Notes: generated by a model not told the origin, from the sequence alone. Positions 35,296-47,510 are shown, counted from the stretch's first letter. The stretch is 64,000 nt of DNA from Dichetophora obliterata (GCA_963920525.1 OY986436.1:30783318-30847317); one strand, 5' to 3'. Numbers and translations: made by a program.

Positions 35296-35517
35296 AAGTT
35301 TTTAATAATGAATGGTTTTGCAATATCTCACGGCAAAGGTCCTATCGATGGGGTAGGCGGAGTTTTGAAGCGATTTGTTTGAAGTCGAGTATTAAAAAGA
35401 GTAAAGCCACTATTCGAACACGAACAATTTAATGAGGCAACAGATCTTCCTTTAATCTTAAAAAACAAAAAATATCAAAAATGGATTGATATGTTTAGTT
35501 TCGCAGATTTTTATTAA
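35296..35517 (+). pseudogene. Transposase exon fragment with H-G-K-G...D-G-x-G-G motif
   Basis: Frame: 'EWFCNISHGKGPIDGVGGVL' then 'KRF', an in-frame TGA at 35380-35382 (a Trp codon is usual there), then 'SRVLKRVKPLFEHEQFNEAT' onwards to a stop at 35515-35517. The motif E-W-F..(A/N).(S/A)HGKG..DG.(G/E)G..KR is also in the transposase at 63000-63110 ('AHGKGACDGVEGTLKR'). No other exon of this copy is evident nearby; 35160-35295 could be intron. It is a relic of the same broad transposase type but a different lineage. Confidence 0.6.
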
Positions 35518-36884
35518 AACAGAAAGTACTCAATAGGGTATAAGGAGGAGGCTTCGACACAAGAAAGGCTTCGACAGTGGCACTTTTGGACATTTTTCTT
35601 TAGACTATTTTTTCGCGTTATTAATTTACCGTTCCTCCCAACCAAATGCAGTTGTAATGAAAATTTGTCAGCGATGCTTGGTGCGTGTGCTTGATTAGAC
35701 TCTATTTTGTATTTCTGCAACATGATGATGTAATATTTGCTTGTTACTGTTGATGTGAAACTCAGTAAAAATAATATTAAACTTTTCGTTTCTTTTGTCC
35801 AGTTACTTAAACACATTATTGCTGTTTATACAACATTTAAGGTTTGTTAAATGAGTAACAAGAAAATGTTAAATTTTACAATTTGTGAAATAAGTTGGTG
35901 AGGGAGGCGAGGCTTCGATAGTGTATCTATGAAAACTATACCTAAAGTCTTGCACACTCCAATAAATCCCTAACTTTTGTTCAAGATGAAATCGAAGAAT
36001 TGTCGCAACAGGTGATTGGCAAGGTTGCTGCTCTGGAAAAAATAGCTTCGAGTTCATAAAGTTCAAAGTCAAGGAGCCGTGCCGTATTTTATCATAGAAG
36101 TTTCAGAAGCAAATATCGGTTCGTGAGTCTTAAAGTTCTTGTGATATACAAGTAACAGTCAGACCTTCTACGAGCCATTTATTGACAATATATGTATGAA
36201 TGGTTTTAAAAGAAGATATTTTGTTAATTCTGTCATAATTTAACCATCCACCAGGAATTTTTTAAACTCGTCTAAAAAACATCTTCAATATAGATTCTAC
36301 CAATATAAACGTACGATAAGAAATAATTATATAATATTATTGCTTTCAGTTTTTCATAAACATATATATTAGTCTATTTTTATATAATTAATTGTACTTA
36401 AATTGTAGAAAATTTGAAAGAAATAAAAGTAGGATAATTTAAAATAATATATGCATTTAAATATAAAAATATAAGTAAAACAAATAAAATGACGAAACCT
36501 CACATCCTGTGTCTAAGCCTACCTTATATTAAAATGATGTTTTTTGCTCACCATTTCGAAAATAACAAAATATTGAATTTTTGGTCATTTTTGAACGTAG
36601 CGCACATATTTCTGCCCAACTTATGTGCATTCAAAACAACCTGCTCTATTACATTTAGAAGATAAAATTAGTTACAAAGTAAGAAGTATTTAAATTTTTT
36701 GGAAACGTACTTTGATTCGAAAAAAAAAATCAAATAGGTTTAAATAATTTTCTCATTTTATTTTTGTGAAAAAACACATACTTTGAAATTAAACAAAAAA
36801 TTTTAAAATAGAAATTTAACTCTTTGCCTTTCTACAAAACAAAATTGAAAAACTAAACAACTAAAACCTTATTTCTGTTTTTTG
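35518..36884. other. Non-coding DNA flanking the LTR element
   Basis: No gene recognised. 'GAGGAGGCTTCGACA' near 35547 and 'GGGAGGCGAGGCTTCGATAG' near 35901 are related short words. Confidence 0.45.
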
Positions 36885-37162
36885 TGTAATATACAATTTG
36901 TTATTGTTTTAACATTTATTAATTATGCTGGTATGAATACCCCTATTATATTGTTTATTTAAGGTTAAAAGTGTGCACACGCCATAAGTAATATTTCTAA
37001 ATTGTTATTGGTAACTCTGAAAATAAAGTAATAAAAAAGAAGATATGGCAGCACTGTAAAAGGTTCGGCCATTGATTTTTGGAGAACTGATCGAAACGCA
37101 AGTGTGATTCTAACTTGAAATTATAATCTGTTTAAATTATCAGAATCCAAGTAAGGATTATA
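36885..37162 (+). repeat. 5' LTR of the Ty3/gypsy element, 278 bp
   Basis: Begins TGTAATATAC and ends AAGGATTATA. Reading it against 42033-42310 base by base I found no difference. It has an AATAAA at about 37022. The preceding TTTG (36881-36884) is the TSD. A primer binding site is not obvious: TGGGGTAATCACC at 37173-37185, ten bases inside, is a candidate only. Confidence 0.92.
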
Positions 37163-37235
37163 ACTTCAGGTGTGGGGTAATCACCACAAATCCAAAAACT
37201 ATTAAAAAAAAAGGTAAAACTTTATTGAAAATACA

Positions 37236-40200
37236 ATGAGTCGACGGCCCACTCGACAAATAACCTCTGTCAATGGACAAACTGCTGGCTCCGCGAATGG
37301 AGCACCTACTGTCTCTGCAGATACTGCACGGGCCATGTCAGTAAATGAGTTGCCTGCTATATCTGCAACTGCTGCTGACTCCGCGAACAAAACAACTGCT
37401 GCATTTGAAGACGATAAATTCGATGTCTTTCCGAAAAAAGCACCCACCACTGCTGCTGAAACCACTGCTGCTGAAACTACTGCTTCCTCTGAAACCACCG
37501 TTGCTGCTGAAACCACTGCTTCTTCTGAAATCACCGCTGCTGCTGAAACCACCGCTGAAAAAAACCAAGCAATTAACGCCAAATTCGCGGCTGCTAAATT
37601 TAGCACTATTGAAAGAACTGCTGCTGACGCATCTGCTGAAAATTTTTCTGATGTTTTAGAACATGCTACCGCTTCTACTGCTGACATACCAGTTGAGAAA
37701 AACAAATTCATTCCAGAAAACGCATACATATCTTCACTTGCAGAGCAACTGAATGCTTTGAAAATGCAACGTGAAATATTGGAACTGCAGCAACACATAA
37801 AAAAATTAGAGAAAGGTGAACCCGAGCTGCCCGTTGTCAGGCATATTATTTTTGAAGAATTGGACACTGCAGTACCAACTTTCAATGGTGACGATAATTA
37901 TGATATTGTCAAGTGGTTTTCTCAATTCGAAGACTACACCAACATGTGTGGATACAATCAGAGAGAGCAGTGTTTGGGAGTGCGGCGCCGGTTGGATGGC
38001 ACAGCTAAAGAATATGTGCATAATCTAGGCTTAATTGACTACCCAGAACTGAAAGCTAGTATTATAAAAATGTTTAGTCGTACTATAACACGACAAGAAG
38101 TTTACCGTCAGCTGCGTGCACGCAAACTAAAACCGCAAGAATCGTGCATAAGCTACATAGTCGCCATGCAATCTATTGCATCAAAGTCTGACATTGCCGA
38201 ACAGGAGCTTGTTGATATCATCGTTGATGGGATACCTGATAGTAGTCATCATATTTCTTTCCTTTTTGGTGCTAATACATTGGATGAGCTAATACGTCGA
38301 ATGGATAGATACGAACAACGGCGTATAAGATCAAATACTCCAAAATCAAGGTCTACTGCTGTCACTGCCACTGCTGAAATTCGGTGTTTCAATTGTTCGC
38401 AGTTTGGGCATTATCAAAGTGCCTGCCCGAAACCACTACGGCCACCTGGGTCATGTTTTTCCTGCCATCAAATGGGTCATCTACACAATGATTGTCCGAA
38501 GTTGAAGAAGTATAAGTCACGCACTGTCGCTGCTGTAACTGAGGATGAGTCTGGATATGAGGCTGCTGATATCATTCGTGTCATGCAAAAGGTAAGGGTG
38601 GCATTTGATATTTGTAGTTGGGGTGCATGCACTGAATTCAAGAATTTTCTTTCTCTCATTGACTCCGGCAGTCCGATTAGTTTAATCCAACGTTCAAGCA
38701 TACCACCATCAGTTAATTTAACAAATATTTTGCGGCCAACTAGTTACCTTGGTCTGGGTGGACGAAAAATTTATTCATATGGCGTGATATTATGCTCTGT
38801 ACAATTTCGAACGGAAACTAAAATTATCTCTTTCATTGTTACACCAAATGACACAATGGCTATGCCAGTAATTCTTGGACGGGATTTTATGAAAAACTTT
38901 AATATCTATTTAATTCAAAAAATAAAAAATGTTAACGTTGAAGTAAATAAAGTTGACCAAAATAAAAATTCAAAGAATTCATGTGTTAATGCATCCGATT
39001 TAATTAGAAAAGATATTGTTTGTGGTGAATGGGTACCCTCTGCTGAAGCTAAGAAAGAAAGTGTAGTAGTTAACGTTGTGAACAAAAAGCAATTTCCAAT
39101 ATCGCCAATTAAGAATGGTTGGTTTTTTTTTGCTGATGAATTTATTGCAGAACTTTGTGCTATCGATATAGTAAATCCTGATTTTGAAATAAATATTTCT
39201 TCAGAGTTGAGTAAGGATCAGTCCAATAAATTACAAAAAGTTATTTTAGATTCATATTTGCAACCAAAAAATTTATCTCGAAAATTGTATGATTACAAAA
39301 TGAAAATTCGTTTGACAGATGACACTTTATTTCATTGTGCACCACGAAGGTTATCTTTTTTTGACAGAGCTGAAGTTAGAAAAATAACCGATGATTTGAT
39401 AGACAGGCACATTATTCGGCCAAGTAATTCACCTTATGCTTCAGCTATTGTTTTAGTAAAAAAGAAATGTGGTGGTACACGAATGTGCGTCGATTATCGT
39501 GCATTGAACAAAAAGACTATCAGAGATAATTTTCCATTGCCTCTTATAGAGGATTGTGTTGAGTATATGGCAGATAAACGATGGTTTTCTCTTCTCGACT
39601 TAAAGGATGGATTTAATCAGTGTACTATGGACACAGATTCAATTCCTTTAACATCTTTTGTCACACCTCATGGGCAGTTCGAGTATCTAAAGATGCCATT
39701 TGGATTAAAAAATGCGCCAGCCAACTTTCAGCGTTTTGTCTATAATATTTTCAGAGATTTAATTGATGAAAACAAAATTATAGTTTATATTGATGACATT
39801 TTAATTGCCTCTTTTGACTTTGAATCACACGTAGATATAGTAAAACAAGTTCTTAGTAGAATTTATGAAAAGGGACTTGAAATCAAGTTGAAGAAATGCA
39901 AATTTGGCTATCAAGAAATCGAGTATTTGGGATATTCAGTAAATTCATCTGGGATTAGGCCAAGTGATTCACATATACGTGCAATTAAATGTTATCCAAT
40001 GCCGACAAATCAAAAAGAACTACAAAAGTGTATTGGTTTATTTTCCTATTTCAGGCGGTTTGTCCCATCCTTTTCTAAAATTTCAAGGCCGCTGTTAAAC
40101 TTGCTAGGTAAGGAAAGTTCTTTTGACTTTTCTGAGGCTTGTGCTAATGCATTTTACAATTTGCGAGATCAACTTTCTGCTGCACCAGTGCTCGCAATAT

Positions 40201-41951
40201 ATAGCTCAAAGCGTGAAACTGAACTTCATTGTGACGCTAGCAGTCATGGTTTCGGTTCAGTACTTATGCAACGTCAAGATGATGGTCGATTTCATCCAGT
40301 AGCATATTTTTCAAAATCTACTTCTGATGCTGAATCGAAATACCACAGCTTTGAACTAGAAACTCTCTCCATTATTTCTGCACTTAGGCGGTTCCGTGTG
40401 TATTTAGAAGGACTTCCATTCAAGATTGTTACTGACTGCAATTCACTCACCATGACACTTAGCAAAAAACATGTCAATCCAAGGATTGCTCGATGGGCAC
40501 TGGAGTTAGAAAATTATAATTATTCGATTCAGCATCGAAATGGTGTTTCAATGGGTCATGTAGATGCTTTGAGTAGATGCCACTTCAAGCAATCATCAAA
40601 AACGGGGGAAATTAAGCTTACCGATGTAGACAAAAGTTGTCATATTAGTGCCGCGGTAGATGACGACGATGTGGATTTTTACATTCAGGTGGCACAAAAT
40701 CGTGACAAAGAGATTAGAGAGTTGCAAGACAAGTTAGAAAAGTGCAGTATAAATGGTTATGAGTTACGTGATGGATTAGTCTTCCGTAGAATTGAACCGA
40801 ATAGACTGCTTCTGTGCGTGCCCAAGGAAATGGAGAATAATGTCATTCGAATGATACATGAAAAGATAGGCCATCTTGGGGTGGATAAGTGCTATGATCA
40901 AATACGTAAAAACTATTGGTTTGCAAAAATGAGAGATAAAATTAACCAATTCATTAAAAATTGTATTAAGTGTATAATGAACTCGTCGCCAGCGCGTTCA
41001 AATGAACATAATCTGTTTAGTATTCCGAAGACACCCATTCCGTTTGACACAATACATGTTGACCACTTTGGGCCATTACCTTCAATTAACTCGAAGCGTA
41101 AGCATATATTGGTTGTAATTGACGCATTCACAAAATTTGTTCGGTTGTATCCAGTAAATTCAACCAGCACAAAAGAAGTGTGTTGCGCATTAGATAAGTA
41201 TTTTAGCTACTACAGCCGTCCTAGACGAGTTATTTCTGACCGAGGTACCTGCTTCACTTCGCATGAGTTTAGTGACTTTTTGTCAAAAAATAATATTAGC
41301 CATGTAAAGGTTGCAGTCGCCTCACCGCAAGCTAATGGCCAGGTTGAGCGTGTGAATCGGGTACTCCGGGGAATGTTAAGTAAACTAAGTGAGCCTATAC
41401 AGCACGCTGACTGGTCATTGAAATTGTCTCAAGTAGAGTACGCGTTAAATAATACTGTTCACAGCACAACTAAGCAGACACCTAGTAAACTATTATTTGG
41501 TACTGACCAAAGAGGCAATATTATAGATGAGTTAACGGAACACTTAAATAATAAATTGAACGAAGAAGAAACACAGTCTTTGGAATCAGTTAGATCAGAT
41601 GCATTAAGTGCTATTGAAAAATCTCAAGAATATAACACGCAGTATTTCCTAAAGCACAGTGTGCCAGCAAGGACTTACTCGGTGGGCGATTTTGTTGTTA
41701 TTAAAAATACTGACACTACTGTTGGAAAAAACAAAAAATTTATTCCGAAATATCGTGGTTCTTATGTTATTTATAAAGTATTGCCTAACGACCGTTATGT
41801 AATTAAAGATATTGAAAATTGTCAACTGACTCAGTTACCGTATAATAGTATTGTTGAATCTAGGAAAATTCGTAAATGGTTATCACCAGAGGTTTCTCTT
41901 GACACTACAATCTTATTTTGTCATATGCCACCCTTTACTGGTTTAGGATAG
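37236..41951 (+). CDS. Ty3/gypsy gag-pol polyprotein, intact single ORF (1571 aa)
   Basis: Encodes the capsid, protease, reverse transcriptase, RNase H and integrase of an LTR retrotransposon. Residues about 65-115 are a Thr/Ala/Glu-rich low-complexity stretch. The capsid region includes 'PTFNGDDNYDIVKWFSQFED' (about 215-235). Two CCHC knuckles follow ('CFNCSQFGHYQSAC', 'CFSCHQMGHLHNDC', about 385-425), then protease 'LIDSGSPISLI' (about 475). RT has 'FSLLDLKDGFNQ' and 'VYIDDILIAS' (about 790-855), RNase H 'LHCDASSHGFG' (about 1000), an integrase H-H-C-C zinc domain ('HEKIGHLG...CIKCIM', about 1210-1250) and catalytic D-D-E ('HVDHFGP', 'ISDRGT', 'NGQVERVNR', about 1275-1375). Gag and pol share one frame and there is no env. 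The RNase H and integrase motifs suggest the mdg3/micropia/blastopia side of Ty3/gypsy. No stop or frameshift was seen, so it may be active. Confidence 0.95.
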   Translation: MSRRPTRQITSVNGQTAGSANGAPTVSADTARAMSVNELPAISATAADSANKTTAAFEDDKFDVFPKKAPTTAAETTAAETTASSETTVAAETTASSEITAAAETTAEKNQAINAKFAAAKFSTIERTAADASAENFSDVLEHATASTADIPVEKNKFIPENAYISSLAEQLNALKMQREILELQQHIKKLEKGEPELPVVRHIIFEELDTAVPTFNGDDNYDIVKWFSQFEDYTNMCGYNQREQCLGVRRRLDGTAKEYVHNLGLIDYPELKASIIKMFSRTITRQEVYRQLRARKLKPQESCISYIVAMQSIASKSDIAEQELVDIIVDGIPDSSHHISFLFGANTLDELIRRMDRYEQRRIRSNTPKSRSTAVTATAEIRCFNCSQFGHYQSACPKPLRPPGSCFSCHQMGHLHNDCPKLKKYKSRTVAAVTEDESGYEAADIIRVMQKVRVAFDICSWGACTEFKNFLSLIDSGSPISLIQRSSIPPSVNLTNILRPTSYLGLGGRKIYSYGVILCSVQFRTETKIISFIVTPNDTMAMPVILGRDFMKNFNIYLIQKIKNVNVEVNKVDQNKNSKNSCVNASDLIRKDIVCGEWVPSAEAKKESVVVNVVNKKQFPISPIKNGWFFFADEFIAELCAIDIVNPDFEINISSELSKDQSNKLQKVILDSYLQPKNLSRKLYDYKMKIRLTDDTLFHCAPRRLSFFDRAEVRKITDDLIDRHIIRPSNSPYASAIVLVKKKCGGTRMCVDYRALNKKTIRDNFPLPLIEDCVEYMADKRWFSLLDLKDGFNQCTMDTDSIPLTSFVTPHGQFEYLKMPFGLKNAPANFQRFVYNIFRDLIDENKIIVYIDDILIASFDFESHVDIVKQVLSRIYEKGLEIKLKKCKFGYQEIEYLGYSVNSSGIRPSDSHIRAIKCYPMPTNQKELQKCIGLFSYFRRFVPSFSKISRPLLNLLGKESSFDFSEACANAFYNLRDQLSAAPVLAIYSSKRETELHCDASSHGFGSVLMQRQDDGRFHPVAYFSKSTSDAESKYHSFELETLSIISALRRFRVYLEGLPFKIVTDCNSLTMTLSKKHVNPRIARWALELENYNYSIQHRNGVSMGHVDALSRCHFKQSSKTGEIKLTDVDKSCHISAAVDDDDVDFYIQVAQNRDKEIRELQDKLEKCSINGYELRDGLVFRRIEPNRLLLCVPKEMENNVIRMIHEKIGHLGVDKCYDQIRKNYWFAKMRDKINQFIKNCIKCIMNSSPARSNEHNLFSIPKTPIPFDTIHVDHFGPLPSINSKRKHILVVIDAFTKFVRLYPVNSTSTKEVCCALDKYFSYYSRPRRVISDRGTCFTSHEFSDFLSKNNISHVKVAVASPQANGQVERVNRVLRGMLSKLSEPIQHADWSLKLSQVEYALNNTVHSTTKQTPSKLLFGTDQRGNIIDELTEHLNNKLNEEETQSLESVRSDALSAIEKSQEYNTQYFLKHSVPARTYSVGDFVVIKNTDTTVGKNKKFIPKYRGSYVIYKVLPNDRYVIKDIENCQLTQLPYNSIVESRKIRKWLSPEVSLDTTILFCHMPPFTGLG

Positions 41952-41992
41952 TTATAATTATACAAAAAATGTTTATTTTATTGATCTGGTAT

Positions 41993-42014
41993 TCTTGATT
42001 GGAGTCAATCAAGA
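41993..42014 (+). other. Perfect 9-bp stem hairpin before the 3' LTR
   Basis: TCTTGATTG, loop GAGT, CAATCAAGA. It lies between the gag-pol stop and the 3' LTR, where a purine-rich tract for plus-strand priming is expected; no clear purine tract is visible there. Function unknown. Confidence 0.7.
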
Positions 42015-42032
42015 TTGTCAGATTGGCCGAGT

Positions 42033-42310
42033 TGTAATATACAATTTGTTATTGTTTTAACATTTATTAATTATGCTGGTATGAATACCCCTATTATATT
42101 GTTTATTTAAGGTTAAAAGTGTGCACACGCCATAAGTAATATTTCTAAATTGTTATTGGTAACTCTGAAAATAAAGTAATAAAAAAGAAGATATGGCAGC
42201 ACTGTAAAAGGTTCGGCCATTGATTTTTGGAGAACTGATCGAAACGCAAGTGTGATTCTAACTTGAAATTATAATCTGTTTAAATTATCAGAATCCAAGT
42301 AAGGATTATA
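42033..42310 (+). repeat. 3' LTR of the Ty3/gypsy element, 278 bp
   Basis: Apparently identical to the 5' LTR. Followed by TTTG (42311-42314), matching the TTTG before the 5' LTR: a 4-bp TSD, as expected for Ty3/gypsy. The element is 5426 bp long. Confidence 0.92.
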
Positions 42311-44576
42311 TTTGTATAATTTTCTCTAATTATTTCCTTACAATTGCAAAAACTACGTTGCTCTCAGAGATGAAACTAAAAATTGCGTGCAGTAGAATCA
42401 TTGAAAATTGTTGCCAGACAACTGAGACTTAGATTTTACAATGGATTATATTAAAATATTTTCGAATTAGTCGTACAAATGTTGAACATAAAATAAAATA
42501 AAAACTTATTAATTATTCTGATATTTAAAATATTTCAAGCTTTAATAAAACGCAAATTTCATCAAATGAAGTAAAAACTCGAAACTCGTTTTTCAGGGGG
42601 TCCCAGGGGTCGATGATAACAAATCTGACTTCGAAAACTCGAAAAAGTCAAATAAATGGCATTGAAATATTTTAAAATAATGTTTTAAAATATTTGTTTT
42701 AAATATTAAAGTTTTTGCATTAAACTTTTCGTTTAAATAAATGTGTTTAAACTTAAAATGAAATTATATTTAAAAAATTGTTTTCAAAACAAAAATATTT
42801 GTTTTAAATTAAACTTTAAAAACATTTGTGTTTAACTTAAATGAAACTGTTTCAAGCTATATTTCAAATTAAATTCATTTAATTTGAACACAATTTCATA
42901 TACTTTTAACACATCTATCTCTCAGTGTATTAATAATTTTTCATATATAAACAATTTTTGTATCTTTATGCACTTAAATTGTAATAAACATTTAGTTAAA
43001 AGCATAGAAATTTGCTCTTGTTGTAACGTCCTGGAATCGCCTTTATGCTTTTTAGCGATTAATTTAAAAGAAATTTAATTTTATTTTGGGTTACTCATAC
43101 TAAAGAAGTGTTGCACTAAAGAAATAAACACTTTTTAAGCTTTTGTACAACAACTTATATGAATAGTTTATAACAAAATCCGTTAAGCTTAAAAACTTTT
43201 ACTCCTGCAAAAGGAACCAACATACGCACAGACACACACTCGTTTATAGGCAAACATATAATCATTAAGTAAGGATTCTTTTAATTACACCAATAAAAAA
43301 AAGCCTAATCAAACGGACAGAAAATTCTCGCTGGAATCGTTAAACAAAAAAAAAAAAAAACAAAAAAAGTAAATAAATAAAACGAAAAACTAATGAAAAC
43401 CAAATGAGTCAAATATACTCATCACAGACATCAACTTGCACAAACACACACATGCAGCTGAATATATCACATATAAATTGGCTTCGTAAAAATAAGCACA
43501 AATAGCAGCAGCAACAATAATAATAACGACACTAACAACAAAAACTACAACACTACAACGTTAGCTCAAACATAACGAATTTAGAAAAACTATTAAGGAA
43601 ACAGTAACGAAAAGTAACTCATTTGTCGCATTTTTGTTGTGGGCTGGCATCAACTTATATCCACACACGCATACACACATGCAAACACCTGTATTTTCTC
43701 TGATTGCGCTGCGCTGCGGTGCTGCTGTATATGTAGTTAATTAAGTGCGTATGTGTATGTGTCTGATTGTGTTATAATATTTCTTTTATTACTGACAGCA
43801 AATATAATGACAACGTTCAGTGCGGTACACTGTGCTTGTTTTGTTGTTGTTTTTGTTGTTGTAGTAGTTGCTGTAGCTGTAGAGCAGTCATTGTTGTTAC
43901 TGTCGTGATACTTGATGATGTAGATAATCATGGCGTATGATAGAAATAAAAACATTTTAACTAATGGCAAACAATTACTTAACAACAACAAAAACTGCAA
44001 TCAGGCCACACAGGTAATTAGAACACTATTCCTAAGGCAGCAGTCTTTGTGTGTGTGTGTGTGTGTCCTTATGAAGGATTAAGCTTAAGTCTGTGCTTCA
44101 ATTTGTCTGCATAGATGATCCCATTTAATTTCATTGCTTAAACAATCACACATATACACACACTAACTTTCACACATACACACACACACATTATTATGAT
44201 TTTGATTATATATATATATATGTCACCCTAATTATTAATGCAGACAACGGTTTATTAACATTGTGTTGCTTTAGATAAGTTGATGCTGATTTGATTTTAA
44301 GTGTTTAAAACGATTAGATTGTAATTTATAATTGATTTTGTTATTCCAACTAAAGAAATTTAGTTTCTTTAACTAAACATAAAATAGATCACAACTGAAG
44401 GAAATGCTTAAAGAGTGGTATAACTTGAATTTGAAATGAAATAAAAGTTAGTTAATTAAATTATCAAAAATTGTTATTAAAAAATATTTAAACTTGGCAC
44501 ACTGAAAATATTTGACACAAAATATTTGAGGGATTTTTTTTTCATTGTCAGACACTAGTTAAACTTGCAGAATCAG
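42311..44576. other. Non-coding DNA with several microsatellites
   Basis: No gene recognised. GT run at 44048-44066, CA run at 44171-44190, TA run at 44209-44222, AAC/ACA-rich patches at 43500-43560 and 43980-43995. Short frames across these runs are composition artefacts. Confidence 0.6.
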
Positions 44577-44820
44577 TAAAGGCTAATTTTTCAGTGCAAA
44601 CTTAAGCGCTAGTCAAATTAAAATGGGGTTAACTCCTCAAAAATTGACGTTTAAACGCGGTTTAACTTAATATTTTAACATTCTTTGAAGTTAAATTGAC
44701 TTAAACTATCATATAATGTGTTTCTTTTTTGCCTAAACCGAGTTTAAACGTCAAATTTTAGTGAGCTAACCTTAGTTTAATTTGACTAGAGCTTAAACTT
44801 GCATTGAAAAATTGTCCCTT
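44577..44820. mobile_element. MITE family M-44, full copy of about 244 bp
   Basis: Inverted arms of about 80 bp: 'CTAATTTTTCAGTGCAAACTT', 'GTCAAATTAA' and 'GACGTTTAAACGCGGTTTA' on the left pair with 'TAAACCGAGTTTAAACGTC', 'TTAATTTGACTAG' and 'CATTGAAAAATTGTCC' on the right. A partial copy is at 58796-58917. No ORF; possible TA flanks. Confidence 0.75.
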
Positions 44821-47510
44821 AGAGTTTATGACACAACAGTTAAAAAACAATTAAAAGCCAAAAGCTAGAAAAATTTTGTTGAAAAGCGTAAAGGAATCAC
44901 TAATAAAAGGTGCTTATCGCAGCAGAGAAGTAAAAGTTTTAGGATCGTAGTGTGAGTGGCAATAAAAAAGACAAGCATAGACTAAGCATAGACAATCATA
45001 AAATAAGAACGGCCACTCAACAAGATCTTTAAATAATTATATGATCATCTTTCGATACGCAAAACAGATAAATGTTCAACAGAGATTTATCTGAAAATAA
45101 TATTTAAAACATTAGATTTGGGGTGAAGTTGGTAGTTTTGAAGGGTTTTCTTATTCTTAAAATGACTTTAACAGCCTGGATAAAAAAAGTAGTTCAGCCA
45201 AATCAGCCAACTTCACGAGCATGATTCAATCACATAGGTTATGCAGCCATTTGACGTTTACTCACAAGAATGAACTTAGATACCCTAATAATGCGAGGAG
45301 AGCAAAAGAGCAATTTTTTTATGTCAGAATAAGAACTTGGTTGCATGAATCTGAAACTTTTTCATAGTACGAAATATCCAAAAGTACATTTGACTACTAC
45401 GTTTTATACTACATTTTCTATAACTTATTTGTTTTGACTCAAAATTATATTATGAGTTTTAAAAAATATAATTGCCACGTTTTGTTGTAAAACAGTATAA
45501 AAAGAATAAAAGTAATGTATGCACTACGCAGTAGACAGAAAATGAATAATCCTTACATGCGAATATTTCCAAAACTTTAAGCTTTGAATTAAAAAAAGTA
45601 CTGAAAACATGGTTTTTATTATAAAATTTATGCGATGCAAACTTTTTGTAGTTCTTTGTTACAAACAGTATGAATATAGTTATTTAAATATTTTTGAAAA
45701 TCAAAAAGTCTTACCTGCTCATATATTTTGTTTCAATATGAAAACACTAAAACTAATCTATTATTAGTCATATTTACACAGCAAATATTATTCCTTACAT
45801 AAATCTTGCTCATACAAATTACGCTTGCCTGTCATAAACGCTGTTTTTAAATCATAAAAATATTAATAGAGGATTTAAGCGAACAATTTTTTGAAAATAT
45901 CTTTTTTTTTATTTGATTATTGTTGTAAAACAATTAAAAAATATGTAAAAAAATCAATCAAATCCGCTTAAAATTCAAATTTTACAGTGTTAAAAATCCG
46001 GTGCGTCTGAGTATTTTTAACTAACCAGAGTAACTTTAAAGGCGTTTTTGATGAAACATGTTTTTTAAAACCTTCCACATTTTTCGTTTTTATCTGTTTG
46101 TAATGTAATTCACATATTTTATCAAAATGAGCGAATTTTTCAAGTTTTTACACGCATTAGTATGGTTAAAAAATAACAATAATTTTGCTACTTTTTCTAC
46201 GCTTCATAATTTTCTAAATTTTCATTCCATTTTGGTAAAATATGTGCATTTAAAAGTCTATTTTCGAATGCATTTTTTTTTGTTTTAAAACAATCTTGAG
46301 CCGAGCTATGATGTCGGTAAATCTTCACTATTTTTTAAGCACACCAACTTCAGCGCCATCTTTATATATACAGAATGTATGCTAAAAAAAAACATTTATT
46401 TGTTACTGATGTAAAACTAACACGCAAATTAAGTTTTTCGAATATTAATTTTCTTCTAAAATATACCTTAATTTTAACCGATTTTGCCTAAAATCTCCCT
46501 TAAGTGTAATGAAAAAAGCATGGTATTTTAAAAAAAGTGTAGCAAAAGAAGAACTACTTTTAAGAAAAAAGACGCAGCAAAACACGCAAATTATACTTTT
46601 TTTTTGAGAAGACTGCACAACCGCGTTTGTCATTAATTTCAGAGAGAGAATATGTGTTTGTTTACATAAAATAAGGATATGTGAAATACATACTTAACCT
46701 TATTCTGGTTGAATCATGTTCACGAGTAGTTTTCAAAGTTCTGAAAAAACCTGATTTTAAAAAATATTCTCACAAATTTAATTTTTTTTGAGTTGTGGCT
46801 ATTTCGTTCAAAAGCAGCAATATAATAATTTGGTTACAAAAAAAAAAAAAAATTAATGGCAAAGATTTATATTAAAATTTTATGCTATTTTGGGCACAAA
46901 CAGATTGTAAATAAATATTTTATTACAAAATATATCAGCTGAAAATAGCTATTTGCACTGCAAATTAAATACGTGTCCTTTTTGTGATCAAAATTTTATA
47001 AACAAAAATTAATTCACTTACACTGAAGTAGCATACATTCAATGCATCCTCACATACAAACAAATCAGTGTAATGGAAAAATATTTGCTTTGCTTAAAAA
47101 AAACCACTTCATTTTTGCTTAAAATTTAATTAACAATTGCAAATTAAGTTAACACAACACTTCAATAAGCTGTAGTTGTACGCATATTATTCATACTGTT
47201 AAAAATTATGACTGAATGTTAGTTAAAAATTTAGCAGTTAAAATTTATAACGAAAGTTTCCAAAGTGAACTTTGCTGACAATCATGGTTCACTTAAGAAA
47301 CCACTTGCAAGTTTAACGAAGCTACTTCAAAAAAAAAAAAACAATAACAAACTTAAGCTTCTAATGAATATCTAGCAAAATTCAAATTTACACCTTCCTT
47401 GCCTTCGGTGGTGTGGCACTACATCATGCTTCTCCTGCTCACATACGTAGTTGTCGTGAATCTGTGTTAAAAGCGTAAAATTTATTTGTACAAACATATT
47501 TTTCTTTCAG
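44821..47510. other. AT-rich non-coding DNA, no gene seen
   Basis: No recognisable TE or protein. Could be intron if the exon candidate at 47511 is real. Confidence 0.5.

Noticed and set aside
37202..37885. 227-codon minus-strand frame rich in Ala, Val and Ser
   Set aside because: Antisense shadow of the low-complexity N-terminus of gag-pol.
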